DNA of 64,000 bases, from the NCBI RefSeq assembly GCF_000970285.1, contig NZ_CP009516.1, positions 3,699,036 through 3,763,035 of the forward strand, in the 5' to 3' direction. A program made the translations under genes and the position numbers. The stretch comes from Methanosarcina horonobensis HB-1 = JCM 15518. GTDB lineage: Archaea > Halobacteriota > Methanosarcinia > Methanosarcinales > Methanosarcinaceae. The notes under the pieces were generated by a model. The model saw only the letters and a program-made list of their open reading frames with translations. It was not told where the DNA came from and did not search any database. Below, piece by piece: positions 46,058 through 54,496 of this stretch. How positions within the stretch are numbered: position 1 is the stretch's first letter; every line of letters starts with the position of its first letter.

Positions 46058-46495
46058 TTAATTCAGGAGCAGAGTCCAAGTCACAAGGAAAAAGTCCACA
46101 ACTATAAACTCGACATAAAACCAGTCTTTAAACTTGAATTCTTTGGTATCTATTTTAAGCGGGATATAAATAAGCTTCTGAGCATAATACGTGATTCCGA
46201 TAACGATCATGAGTATGGCGTACCAGATCCGGTCTTCTCCTGTCCCGTACTGGCTGAACACTATAAACCCGGCAAGTATTCCGAGTATTGAAGCAACAAT
46301 TGTTTTTATAATACCTTCCCTGTGAGCTTTCTGCTTCTCTTCGGGGGTCTTTTGCTTGGTAAAGCTCTTTTTTTCGGGAACCTCAACGTTTGATGCAGTA
46401 GTTTCTACGGAAGTTTCTGTGACTTTTGCGGGTTCCTTTCTGGACTTTGACTTTGGGGACTGTTTACTCAACCTGCATTCTCTCCTGAACGACAA
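46058..46495 (-). CDS. EMC6-like small membrane protein
   Basis: A 145-residue protein. A charged, Lys/Glu/Thr-rich N-terminus (about 60 residues, KSKSRKEPAKVTETSVETT) is followed by three membrane helices (about residues 64-83, 90-110 and 125-144). The helix region resembles archaeal proteins annotated as EMC6-like, distant relatives of the ER membrane insertase subunit. The start is read as TTG 46495; a later TTG (LSKQ) is possible. It lies upstream of rli on the same strand. A role in membrane protein insertion is inferred from similarity only. Confidence 0.6.
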   Translation of the reverse strand: MSFRRECRLSKQSPKSKSRKEPAKVTETSVETTASNVEVPEKKSFTKQKTPEEKQKAHREGIIKTIVASILGILAGFIVFSQYGTGEDRIWYAILMIVIGITYYAQKLIYIPLKIDTKEFKFKDWFYVEFIVVDFFLVTWTLLLN

Positions 46496-46612
46496 TTATC
46501 TTTCCCGGAAACATATTGTTAACTGAAGCTGAAAGTTAAAACTCGATTATCAGATTAAAATCATTATATTTAAATTTTTAGAGTTAAATTATTAGGACTG
46601 AATTTAAGTGAC

Positions 46613-47632
46613 TTAAATAAATTCATTGCTTAAAACATTACCGATCTGATCTATGGATATCGAATCGATCCCTATTGAATTTAAATGTTTTGAAAATTTT
46701 GAAGGTCTGTGCCCTCCTGGATGGTAAACAAGCGTGACTTCAGGGTCGAGTTTTCTGACCATAGCCTCAAGCCCGCAGGCGTCAAGGTGGTCACTTATTT
46801 TAATAATTGGATAGGGATAATCCGCACGGCAACTCAACACGTATTTTTTCACATTCCATGGAAGCTTGTCAAGATCCCAGGGAGCCACCACAAAAACCTC
46901 ATCTTCTCCTCCGGAATCAAGCCCTGCAAGCTCTCCCGCATCTCCAAGCATGCTCCGAGTAAGTGCCCTTGTCCTTGCCTCCATCCGGATTGCGCCATTG
47001 TACCCAAAACCCCTCATTAATTCAACCGCACGCTGGGCTTTTCCGAACTCATACGCCCCGAATGCAACAGGCCCGCTTTCAAAAAGGGCGCATTTCATGC
47101 TGTCGAGGTCATCAGCAAAGTGACAGGATGGATCTTCAGGGTCACCGTAGTTGGCTTCAGTTATAAGGACATCACAGGGAGGAAGCTTGCTGGCATCTTT
47201 AACGTCTCCCGTGACCAGAATTCGTGTCCCGACATCATTTTCCCAGTAAAAAGCAGCTGCTCCGGCAGTGTGTTCTGTAGGGTAAGTTTTTACTTTTGTC
47301 CCTTCAACTTCAATCTCATTCCCAAGCCCGCACATGCTGCCCGCATATTTTTTGTCGTGCCTTATTTCAAGGGCAATTGCCGTTTTTTCAGTACAGACTG
47401 CCCTCGGTGAGAGCATAGCCGATTTTCCGTGGTGGTCAGAATGGGCATGGGTGATAAGATAAGCATCAGGCTGGGTGTGCTTTCCCGGACTACGAGTAGT
47501 ATCAATGGAAAAAGTACGTAAGTCTCCTCCGTTGTCCCTGAAACGAACTGAGATATGGGGTTTAAAGTTCCCTCTGGAGTTGCGCTGCCTGAGAGCAAGC
47601 ACTCCAAGGTCAATTAGTTTTTTAGAAATCAC
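46613..47632 (-). CDS. Metallo-beta-lactamase/beta-CASP-like RNA-processing exonuclease family protein
   Basis: A 339-residue MBL-fold protein: ITHAHSDHHGKSAML (HxHxDH) near residue 60, TEHTAGAAAFYW, LVTGDVKDASKLPPCDVLITEANYG, and a C-terminal VTLVYHPGGHRPSKF. These are the motifs of the mRNA 3'-end processing/YSH1-like group, though the protein is shorter than full beta-CASP nucleases (about 430+). A role in RNA or DNA end processing is likely but unproven. The start reads GTG at 47632. Confidence 0.7.
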   Translation of the reverse strand: MISKKLIDLGVLALRQRNSRGNFKPHISVRFRDNGGDLRTFSIDTTRSPGKHTQPDAYLITHAHSDHHGKSAMLSPRAVCTEKTAIALEIRHDKKYAGSMCGLGNEIEVEGTKVKTYPTEHTAGAAAFYWENDVGTRILVTGDVKDASKLPPCDVLITEANYGDPEDPSCHFADDLDSMKCALFESGPVAFGAYEFGKAQRAVELMRGFGYNGAIRMEARTRALTRSMLGDAGELAGLDSGGEDEVFVVAPWDLDKLPWNVKKYVLSCRADYPYPIIKISDHLDACGLEAMVRKLDPEVTLVYHPGGHRPSKFSKHLNSIGIDSISIDQIGNVLSNEFI

Positions 47633-48085
47633 GCCAATCTTTGAGGAGATTACACTTAAGGTATTTAAGCTTAGGGAAAGTGACAGTGCACCTGATGTTT
47701 TTACATTCGTAAGAGAAAATTGAAAGACAGGACTTATGGCACTTGAACTGAAAAACGGTAGTATTAAACCATTAAATGTTTAACTTGAAAATTTTAACTA
47801 TGATATCCAGGTTATTCAATTTCAGGCTCTGTAGCAGAGTGCCTAATAACATAAAAGAAAAAAGATAGCAGTAAGCGTTATTGATGCTACAGGATTTACA
47901 AGTCCTTACGCAAGCCACTATTACTCTCAAAGAATTCCCCAAAATAGGCCGAGTTACAGATTAAGATTTCAAATTAACTTTAAAAAAGAGTTTGCTGAAG
48001 GTCAGATAAAAAAAATGGTGCGGAATCGATTGCTGTACGATCTGATCTTCAGCAAAGCCTTAGGGTCATACTTCATCTGTGCTGA
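47633..48085. other. Intergenic region between the MBL gene and DUF1699 gene 3
   Basis: A 453-base gene-free stretch. Its main feature is the 17-bp-stem hairpin at 47991-48056, annotated separately. The part near 47640-47800 is AT-rich with GTATTTAAGC-like promoter sequence for the MBL gene. Confidence 0.4.
47991..48056. terminator. Long hairpin (17-bp stem) downstream of DUF1699 gene 3
   Basis: TTTGCTGAAGGTCAGAT (47991-48007) pairs with ATCTGATCTTCAGCAAA (48040-48056) with one G-T wobble; the loop is 32 bases. It lies 30 bases past the stop of the gene at 48086 (minus strand). A long-stem terminator, a small RNA or a short mobile element remnant are all possible. Confidence 0.6.
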
Positions 48086-48493
48086 TCAGGCGGTAATTTC
48101 CTTATTCAGGATATAAGCGACCATCTCAGGGTTAAGCTTGCTTTCCCTTGCGATCTTTTTCTCAATCTCTTCAGTTGGTTTGCCTTCCATCTTCATTTCT
48201 TTAATTTTTTCAATTACTGAGGATGGAATACTGTAGTATTCGTTAATGTCCTTCCTGTGACCCCATACATCTCCTTCGATAAGCTGGACCCTCTGCATCT
48301 GAAGGAACATTTCTATGGACTTTGAAACGGTGCGCATATAGGATTTGGGTAACTGGATTACCTCAATCTTTGGACATGTCTCAACCAGTCCAAAGATATC
48401 CTTGTTTGAAGGTCTGAAAGCCAGGTGAACAATACGCTCATTCGGATTAAGTGTAAAGATTTCTTCTCTTGAACTAACCACTCTTATTCTCAT
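48086..48493 (-). CDS. DUF1699 family protein, paralogue 3
   Basis: A 135-residue third copy of the family: MRIRVVSSREEIFTLNPNER, HLAFRPSNKDIFGLVETCPKIE, QLPKSYMRTVSKSIEMFLQMQ, EGDVWGHRKDINEYYSI. It is 9 kb from the other two, separated by hisD, hel308, rli and others. It has the same GTGGGGGA ribosome binding site and a TATA-like ATTTATAATA about 100 bases upstream. The 581-base interval upstream is gene-free. The function is unknown; conservation of the first 85 residues in all three suggests one biochemical role. Confidence 0.8.
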   Translation of the reverse strand: MRIRVVSSREEIFTLNPNERIVHLAFRPSNKDIFGLVETCPKIEVIQLPKSYMRTVSKSIEMFLQMQRVQLIEGDVWGHRKDINEYYSIPSSVIEKIKEMKMEGKPTEEIEKKIARESKLNPEMVAYILNKEITA

Positions 48494-49026
48494 GTTTTTT
48501 CCCCCACTGTAAAATTGCTTGTGTTTTAAGCTGTTTATATTTTAGGTTTTTTTTGTGTTTTTACTTTATTAGAAAGTACTTATACTTATTATAAATAGTT
48601 ATCTCATTGAACTAATATTATTTAAATAGTTTAACAATGAACCCAGTTATATAACAATCCTGAAAAAGAGCCTTAAAAGCCCTCAAAAAAGAATAAAGGC
48701 CTTTTTTTCAAATAGATTTTTTATTTTCCTGAGAATTTTTACCTCTATTCATATCAAAAAACTTTTTAAGCACTATTTTAATTATTCTGATCATTAAACT
48801 CCGGATTTCCTATTTTCAGTTCAATATTCAACTGAGATTTTACTGAAAGAAGGAAAAATTAAGCTCCGATCGGAATTAATAAAACGTTATCAAGTATAGT
48901 ATTCTAGATGTGAAAATTTAAACAAGGCGCAAAGAGAAGTCTCCAGAAGAAATATTCATAGGATAAAAAATCCGGTAATGGAAACTGGAAAAAACCTTCT
49001 AAAAAGAGATCGGGAAAAAGTTTGGC
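48494..49026. promoter_or_regulatory. Long leader/promoter region of DUF1699 gene 3
   Basis: Gene-free and AT-rich. It contains T-runs, an AAAGGCCTTT palindrome near 48694-48705 and a TATA-like element near 48590-48600 (minus strand). No reading frame over 40 codons looks coding. Confidence 0.35.
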
Positions 49027-49052
49027 GCCCTCAGGTTCCCTGAACCTTGGGC
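49027..49052. terminator. Strong hairpin terminator of the thioredoxin gene
   Basis: GCCC-TC-AGGTTC pairs with GAACCT-T-GGGC around a 3-base loop, with T5 runs beyond the stem on both strands. It lies 23 bases past the thioredoxin stop. Confidence 0.65.
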
Positions 49053-49074
49053 GGCTTTTTCAGAAGAACAGGGA

Positions 49075-49341
49075 TCAAAGCAGTTTATCGAGTTCAGATG
49101 CCAGTACACTGCCCTGGGTTACACCCATAAAACGCTTCACTTCAGTCCCATCCTTCTGAATGATCAGGGTCGGGACAGCGTGTATACCGTACTTTGAGGC
49201 AAGCTCCTGGTTTTCGTCAACATCGACAACCTTAAACTCAACTTTATCCCCGTACTTTTTCTCGAGCTCTTCAAGAATAGGTTTTTGCATCCTGCAAGGT
49301 CCACACCATGTTGCGGAAAAGTCCAATAACATCGGTTTCAT
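49075..49341 (-). CDS. Thioredoxin
   Basis: An 88-residue thioredoxin from ATG 49341 (MKPMLLDFSATWCGPCRM). The redox site WCGPC lies at about residues 12-16 and the cis-Pro in IHAVPTLII. A perfect AGGTGAT Shine-Dalgarno lies 4-5 bases before this ATG. The frame extends upstream to 49407 without such a site, so the shorter protein is preferred; small thioredoxins of this size are common in methanogens. Its leader (49342-49609) contains a TATATT/AATATA inverted repeat at 49522-49542 near a TATA-like stretch. Confidence 0.88.
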   Translation of the reverse strand: MKPMLLDFSATWCGPCRMQKPILEELEKKYGDKVEFKVVDVDENQELASKYGIHAVPTLIIQKDGTEVKRFMGVTQGSVLASELDKLL

Positions 49342-49609
49342 AAAATCACCTGCAATACTTGAAACGTCTGAGACTTTTTCTGTTCTTAGCTTATATACTC
49401 CGGTCAACGCACAAAGGGATCGTATATATGCGTCCGTACGGCACAGTTACCGAAACCCAATCCTGAATGATAGAAGTCTAAAGGTGGAATTACTAGATAC
49501 AGGGTCGGGGCTCAATTCGTATATATTATCTTCGAGAATATATAACGCTTATCTCAGTTCTGCGACCCTATATTTAAATATATTCCGAAAAGGGAGGCAC
49601 AGCAAGCTT

Positions 49610-50416
49610 TTACCGACTCCCTTCGTACGTACCTTCTTTTCGACCTTTAATAATGTTCCCGAAGTACATACACCCTTCCATTGAGATAGTAGGCATCTCC
49701 GGAGACTCGTCAACCATTTCTACTGGGGCTCCTCGAATAAGCACGCAGGGCACTCTTTCTCCGGCTTCACCCATAAGGAGTTCGGCAGCAGAAACCAGGT
49801 TATCTGCAGCTGCTTTGTAAGTAAGGCGGAGGGGCTTTCCGTAGATGTCAACAGTTCCCCTCGCATCTTCCACAGGCACAAAACCCGAAACCCCGAGTGC
49901 GATTCCCGTGCAGCCAAGCCGAAGAGGCTGGGTCCTGCTATCCCCTATAATGACTCCCAACCTGCAAGAGTAGTGCTGTTCAAGCCCTTTCCGGATGCTC
50001 TCGGAACTTTTTCTCGGGTCTTTAGGGAGCAGGACTACGTGACCTTCAGGAGCATTCGAAGCATCTATTCCGGCGTTAGGAGAGAGAATACCTTTTGTGA
50101 TTGTAAGTGCAGCTCCGGGAACGCCGCCAAAGAGCTCGTCACATTCTTGAAGTACAAGCTCCATTTCCCTTGGGTCTATCCCGTATTTTTCTCCAAGGAA
50201 CCTGGCCTTCTCCCCTGGTTTGACGCTGGCAAGCTTGACAATTCTGTTTTCCGCGGTACCGACAGCAGATTCAGCTAGCACAAAAATATCCCCGTCAACT
50301 GGAACAAGGCCTGCGGCCTGCAGTGAAGCTTCTAGGATCTGCACTATGTCGTCCCCTGCTTTAATGATAGGAGTCGTAATCCCGAACATCTGGATGGAAG
50401 TGATTTCTGGACTCAT
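49610..50416 (-). CDS. cofE: Coenzyme F420-0:L-glutamate ligase
   Basis: This 268-residue enzyme adds glutamates to F420-0, using GTP, to finish the methanogen electron carrier F420. Recognisable blocks are ITTPIIKAGDDIVQIL near the start, VLAESAVGTAENR, GIDPREMELVLQE, GVIIGDSRTQPLRLGCTGIALGVSGF near residue 154, and DNLVSAAELLMGEAGERVPCVLIRG near residue 207. The length (about 250-270) and motifs match archaeal CofE. It is a single gene on the minus strand. F420 dependence supports a methanogen host. Confidence 0.93.
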   Translation of the reverse strand: MSPEITSIQMFGITTPIIKAGDDIVQILEASLQAAGLVPVDGDIFVLAESAVGTAENRIVKLASVKPGEKARFLGEKYGIDPREMELVLQECDELFGGVPGAALTITKGILSPNAGIDASNAPEGHVVLLPKDPRKSSESIRKGLEQHYSCRLGVIIGDSRTQPLRLGCTGIALGVSGFVPVEDARGTVDIYGKPLRLTYKAAADNLVSAAELLMGEAGERVPCVLIRGAPVEMVDESPEMPTISMEGCMYFGNIIKGRKEGTYEGSR

Positions 50417-50629
50417 TTTGATGCCTTTAAAAAACTGTGGTTAACTTGATTTTAGAAAAAACAAAACCAATAAGAATGGAATCAAATCGTAAAATACCGA
50501 AAGGTATTGATAAATGTATCTCGTCTGGCAGATTGATGAAAAAGAAGAAAGCAGGTCTGAAATAATAAACACATAAACATAAAAAAAGTGCCAGCTTACT
50601 TTTTCATATTTATTTGCTGGTTTTCGGTT

Positions 50630-51511
50630 TTAATCATTCTTGAGAATCCCTGCCATTGAAAGCAATCTTGGAGTGTTTTTATGAGACCCGATTGGCATAA
50701 TATGGACCCCTCGTGAGAGCTTTGTCAGTTCCCTTATAGTTTCGGAAGCTATCGAAAGACCTTCTTCCAGAGGAGAAGATGCATCTTTCATTCGAAGCAT
50801 AATTTCTTCAGGCACATGAATTCCTGAGATGTTTTTATTCATAAATTCAGCCATACCCAGGGATTTTAGAGGAATCAGGCCTGCAATTACAGGTACCTCA
50901 AGATGGTTTACTGCTTCCATAAACTCTTCGAACGTGCCTATATCATAGACAGCCTGAGTCTGGATAAAATCGGCTCCGCATCTGACTTTCTTTTCGAGCT
51001 TTATCAGCTGCATTGTCTTTTCAGGGTCTATTCCTGAGACTGCTCCTGCACAAAAAGAGGTGCCACCGTCCAGTTTGTTTCCGGCAAGATCAATACCTGA
51101 ATCGAGTTTCCTCACAAGTTCAATGAGCTGTACGGAGTCAAGATCATAAACAGGCTTTGAGCCCGGATGATCTCCGCAGGTGGGGTAGTCTCCGGTCATC
51201 AGGCAGATGTTTCTTATTCCAAGCGCATATGCACCCAGAAGATCGGATTGAAGCCCTATTCTGTTCCTGTCCCGGCAGGTAAGCTGCATGATAGGTTCAT
51301 GCCCTTCATCGAGCAGGAGCTTGCTGAAAGCCAGAGAACTCATGTGCATAATTGAGCACTGGTTATCCGTAACATTCAGAGCATCTGCAATACCTCTTAG
51401 CTGGCGGGCATCTTCGAGAGAAGCTGAGAATCTTGTTCCCTTGGGCGGAGAGACTTCAGCAGTAACCAGAAATTTCCTGGAATTCAGTTTTTCACGAAAA
51501 TTAAAAAGCAT
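50630..51511 (-). CDS. metF: Methylenetetrahydrofolate reductase, catalytic subunit
   Basis: A 293-residue TIM-barrel flavoprotein that reduces 5,10-methylene-THF to methyl-THF. MetF blocks are FLVTAEVSPPKGTRF, ALNVTDNQCSIMHMSS, LTCRDRNRIGLQSDLLGAYALGIRNI (pterin/FAD region) and VPVIAGLIPLKS. It is the acetogen-like short form that usually pairs with MetV, encoded 354 bases away upstream on the same strand. A TATA-like TTTTAAATAATT about 27-37 bases before the ATG suggests its own, nearly leaderless, promoter. A THF-type enzyme is unusual in a methanogen, where H4MPT enzymes dominate. Confidence 0.9.
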   Translation of the reverse strand: MLFNFREKLNSRKFLVTAEVSPPKGTRFSASLEDARQLRGIADALNVTDNQCSIMHMSSLAFSKLLLDEGHEPIMQLTCRDRNRIGLQSDLLGAYALGIRNICLMTGDYPTCGDHPGSKPVYDLDSVQLIELVRKLDSGIDLAGNKLDGGTSFCAGAVSGIDPEKTMQLIKLEKKVRCGADFIQTQAVYDIGTFEEFMEAVNHLEVPVIAGLIPLKSLGMAEFMNKNISGIHVPEEIMLRMKDASSPLEEGLSIASETIRELTKLSRGVHIMPIGSHKNTPRLLSMAGILKND

Positions 51512-51865
51512 TAAATAAGAATATTAGAAATGAAATTATTTAAAACCATGCTCCTCAGGGACATTGATAGTATAAGAAAATCGATCCTCTTGGCTACACT
51601 ATAAAATACCTTGCCTGGAAACTAACTCGAAATTTAGAAACTAACATATAACTCGTAATTTAGAAACTAACATATAATTTCATCACACTGTTTTTAGGTT
51701 GCGGTAATAGAGTTATATTCAAAGGATTTCTCTGTAGTTTTACACATTTTATTTTCAGCTCTTAAAGGTATTATGAGATTACTTAAAAGCATTATGAGAT
51801 TATTTCTGGAAGAGATGTGCATGGGAAAAAAGAATAGATATTAAGTAAAAATATTAATAAAAAAA
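51512..51865. repeat. metV-metF intergenic region with two tandem duplications
   Basis: Two independent tandem repeats lie here. A 26-bp unit occurs at 51624-51649 and 51650-51675 with one difference, and a 21-bp unit (CTTAAAGGTATTATGAGATTA and CTTAAAAGCATTATGAGATTA) at 51761-51781 and 51782-51802. No gene was found. The right-hand unit is in the metV trailer, the left-hand unit upstream of metF. Confidence 0.65.
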
Positions 51866-52480
51866 TTATTTCACATCATGCTCCTGAGGGGCATGGGTAA
51901 CGTAAAGAAGGTCGAGCCTGTCGATTCTTTTCAGGCGGTCATAAATAAGAGTCCAGACACAGCTTTTTTCCCTGTTGACCTCGCACATCCCATCCACAGC
52001 CCCTCCACAGGGCCCATTGAGCAGGGCTTTAGGACACTGAGATTTGGGACAGAGCCCACCATACTTGCTTATGGTACAATCCCCGCACATGACGCACTGG
52101 TCAGATAGAAGTTTGCCTCCGCTGGAGCCGCCAAGTGAAAGTGTGTTGTTGGAACCGTATATGGGAAGATCTACTACACTCGCAACAGCAGAAACTCCGC
52201 TGCCGCAGCCCATAACGAGAACACAACCAGCTTCGGTTATTTTCTCGTTTTTCTCAACCAGAGATTTATAAGAACGGATGCTACATGCTGCAGTAGGGAG
52301 AGCCCAGCCAGCTACATGTTTCCCGCTCTTTTCAAGCTGTCTGCACATCTCAATGACCTCAGGTTCTCCTCCGGTCTTCAGTTTTGCAGCACATACATTG
52401 CATCCGATAACAAAAATATCGTCTTCGTCTTTTAACAAATTCAAGATTTCTTCAAGGGGTTTTGCTGAAGTTATGATCAT
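51866..52480 (-). CDS. metV: MetV-type methylenetetrahydrofolate reductase partner
   Basis: A 204-residue cysteine-rich protein of the MTHFR_C (PF12225) family. An N-terminal Rossmann-like part (FVIGCNVCAAKL; VLVMGCGSGVSAVA) is followed by a Cys-dense C-terminal region (QCVMCGDCTISKYGGLCPKSQCPKALLNGPCGG) that may bind Zn and Fe-S clusters. In acetogens MetV is the partner subunit of MetF and passes electrons to its flavin. The gene follows folP with two bases between and has GAGGTAAT before its ATG, so folP-metV are co-transcribed. Confidence 0.88.
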   Translation of the reverse strand: MIITSAKPLEEILNLLKDEDDIFVIGCNVCAAKLKTGGEPEVIEMCRQLEKSGKHVAGWALPTAACSIRSYKSLVEKNEKITEAGCVLVMGCGSGVSAVASVVDLPIYGSNNTLSLGGSSGGKLLSDQCVMCGDCTISKYGGLCPKSQCPKALLNGPCGGAVDGMCEVNREKSCVWTLIYDRLKRIDRLDLLYVTHAPQEHDVK

Positions 52481-52482
52481 AA

Positions 52483-53709
52483 TTACCTCAAATATCGGTA
52501 TTCCGGGTTAGTCCGATTCGAAATGCATTCGCGGATCATTTCTGCGATAAGTGGTAGGGAGCGTGCCTGCCCATCCAGTTTCCGGGCAAGGCGTTCAAAT
52601 TGCAAAAGAGTACCCATAACAAGCACATCGGTAGCTTCCGTTTCGTGGGAAACTGCATCCCTCGCAAGGGCTGCATCTCCCCCTCTAGCAAGCATTTCCT
52701 GTTTTATTATCAGAGCTTCTGTGGTCGTAAGGTTTCTTATCTTCAAAACAAGATGGACACTTTTTCCCTGCATTACCTGTGAACCGACTCTCGTAGCTCC
52801 GATTTTCCTCATTGCAATGCCTGCATCCAGAGGAGTTTTTACTTCAAGCACTGAAACCTCATACCTTCCTTCCTTTACAACGCTTGTACGGCTTCTCAGG
52901 GCTCCTGAAAGCTTAACAACATCAGAAGTCTCGGGAACATCATGAGTACGGATAATATGTGCGCCTTTGTAAACAGCAATTGCAGTTGCAGCCAGGCTGC
53001 CGTAAAGCCTTTCACTTGCCGGTTTCCCAAGAACTTCTCCTATGAAGGACTTTCTTGAGAGAGCTGCAAGCAGAGGTTTTTCAAAAATCTTCAGGCGCTC
53101 GAAGTCGTCAAGAGTTTCAAAATCGTACATTGGATGCTTTTCGTCCATCCATCTGCCTATTGCAGGGTCAAGAATAAGACTGTCAGGAGCTATACCTCCG
53201 GCCTCGGCAGCCTGTATGATGGAATCAAGAGCCTCAATAATAGAATCCATGCCCAGAGGGTCTCCGGGAGTCTTTTCAGAAGCCATGACCACAGCCGGGC
53301 AGCCATAGTCTGCTACAACCTCTATCATTCTGGGGTCTGCTGTAAAACCGGAGACATCGTTTATGACCTGTGCCCCTCTTTTAAGGGCTTCTTCTGCGAT
53401 TTCGGAAAACATAGTATCAACGGAGATTACCGCATCTACATTGCCTTCAAGAGCTTCGAGTACAGGGAGCAAACGCTCAAGCTCTTGTTTTCTGCTAATA
53501 TGTTCTGCAAAGCGCCATGTTGACCTGGCACCAATGTCAAGGAAAGTTGCTCCATCCTCAACCATTTTCCGGGCAACTTCAAGTGCAGATTCCGGACTTA
53601 TAATCGAACCTTCGTAAAAAGACTCAGGGCTCAGGTTAATAACGCCCATTACATGGGCAGGATACTGGTCTCCCACCTTTAAACCGCAGATATCAGTATT
53701 AACTACCAT
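52483..53709 (-). CDS. folP: Dihydropteroate synthase with C-terminal extension
   Basis: A protein of about 408 residues that joins a pterin diphosphate to p-aminobenzoate (or an analogue). DHPS signatures are VMGVINLSPESFYEGS near the start, ATFLDIGARSTWRFA, VDTMFSEIAEEAL, QVINDVSGF and LSRKSFIGEVL with IIRTHDVPETSDVVKL. After residue about 270, an extra 140 residues (YEVSVLEVKTPLDAG onward) go beyond normal DHPS (about 270-280). The function of this extension is unknown to me; clostridial-type proteins of similar length exist. The start may be TTG 53718 or ATG 53709. It is next to metV, fitting a folate gene cluster. Confidence 0.85.
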   Translation of the reverse strand: MVVNTDICGLKVGDQYPAHVMGVINLSPESFYEGSIISPESALEVARKMVEDGATFLDIGARSTWRFAEHISRKQELERLLPVLEALEGNVDAVISVDTMFSEIAEEALKRGAQVINDVSGFTADPRMIEVVADYGCPAVVMASEKTPGDPLGMDSIIEALDSIIQAAEAGGIAPDSLILDPAIGRWMDEKHPMYDFETLDDFERLKIFEKPLLAALSRKSFIGEVLGKPASERLYGSLAATAIAVYKGAHIIRTHDVPETSDVVKLSGALRSRTSVVKEGRYEVSVLEVKTPLDAGIAMRKIGATRVGSQVMQGKSVHLVLKIRNLTTTEALIIKQEMLARGGDAALARDAVSHETEATDVLVMGTLLQFERLARKLDGQARSLPLIAEMIRECISNRTNPEYRYLR

Positions 53710-53718
53710 TTTTGACAA

Positions 53719-54462
53719 CCAGGCTTATAAGTTTAAATCGATTAACGCCAGCAGGCGTTTGATAAGTTTGACAGGACAACACAGGCAATAACATACGTAC
53801 ACAGTTTCAGTCATCCGTGAATAACCCTCAAAGCCTTCCATTCCACCATCTGAAAGACTTCCTGCGAGCAAGGAAAATAATTTTCCGGCTACGAAACTGG
53901 GCACTGGAGGATTTAAAGGAGTGGAAACTCATGTTCAGTTAAGATTGAGAACTTAAAGAGTTCAGGACTTCCAGAGACCTTATATATGGAAACCTAGAGA
54001 TTTGGAGATATTGACATTCTCCCAGGTTAGATGCAGATAATGTGAAACAGGGGAAGACTGCCAATAGAACCGGTATGCCACCAACATATCAGGTAGATTT
54101 GTTTAGGGTTAACAAATAATCCACTTTAGCGCCCGAATATTTTATTGGAGCAAGATTATCAATCTGGATTTCATAATTTATTTTGATTATTTATTGATGG
54201 CAAGCAGAACTATAGTAAAATAGGCTTCAATGATAGATAAAAATATTGATGTGTAAAATTACTCTATCACAATAAGGGAATCCTTATCAAAAAGCAATAA
54301 AAAGAATATATAGCATTTTAAGGAAATAACCTGAGACGACATATCATAAATAATAAGATTAAATTCTGAATGTGAAGCAATCAAAAACAAATTTACTTGC
54401 TTTGGTGTGACAGAATAAAATGACTTAAACCCGGCCAAGAGAATAAAGAAAAATGAAATAAG
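53719..54462. other. Long gene-free region between folP and folD
   Basis: About 745 bases, AT-rich. Near folP, AACGCC-AGCA-GGCGTT (53744-53759) is a perfect 6-bp inverted repeat, a candidate operator 26-50 bases before the folP start. GAACT-TAAAG-AGTTC (about 53949-53963) is a second small one. No coding frame was recognised. This is the longest empty stretch of the window. Confidence 0.35.
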
Positions 54463-54496
54463 GAAAAGCCTTAAAGTAAAGAATTAAAGGCTTTTC
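54463..54496 (-). terminator. Hairpin overlapping the end of folD
   Basis: GAAAAGCCTT (54463-54472) pairs exactly with AAGGCTTTTC (54487-54496). The right arm covers the last codons of folD, so the terminator hairpin reaches into the coding sequence. Confidence 0.6.
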
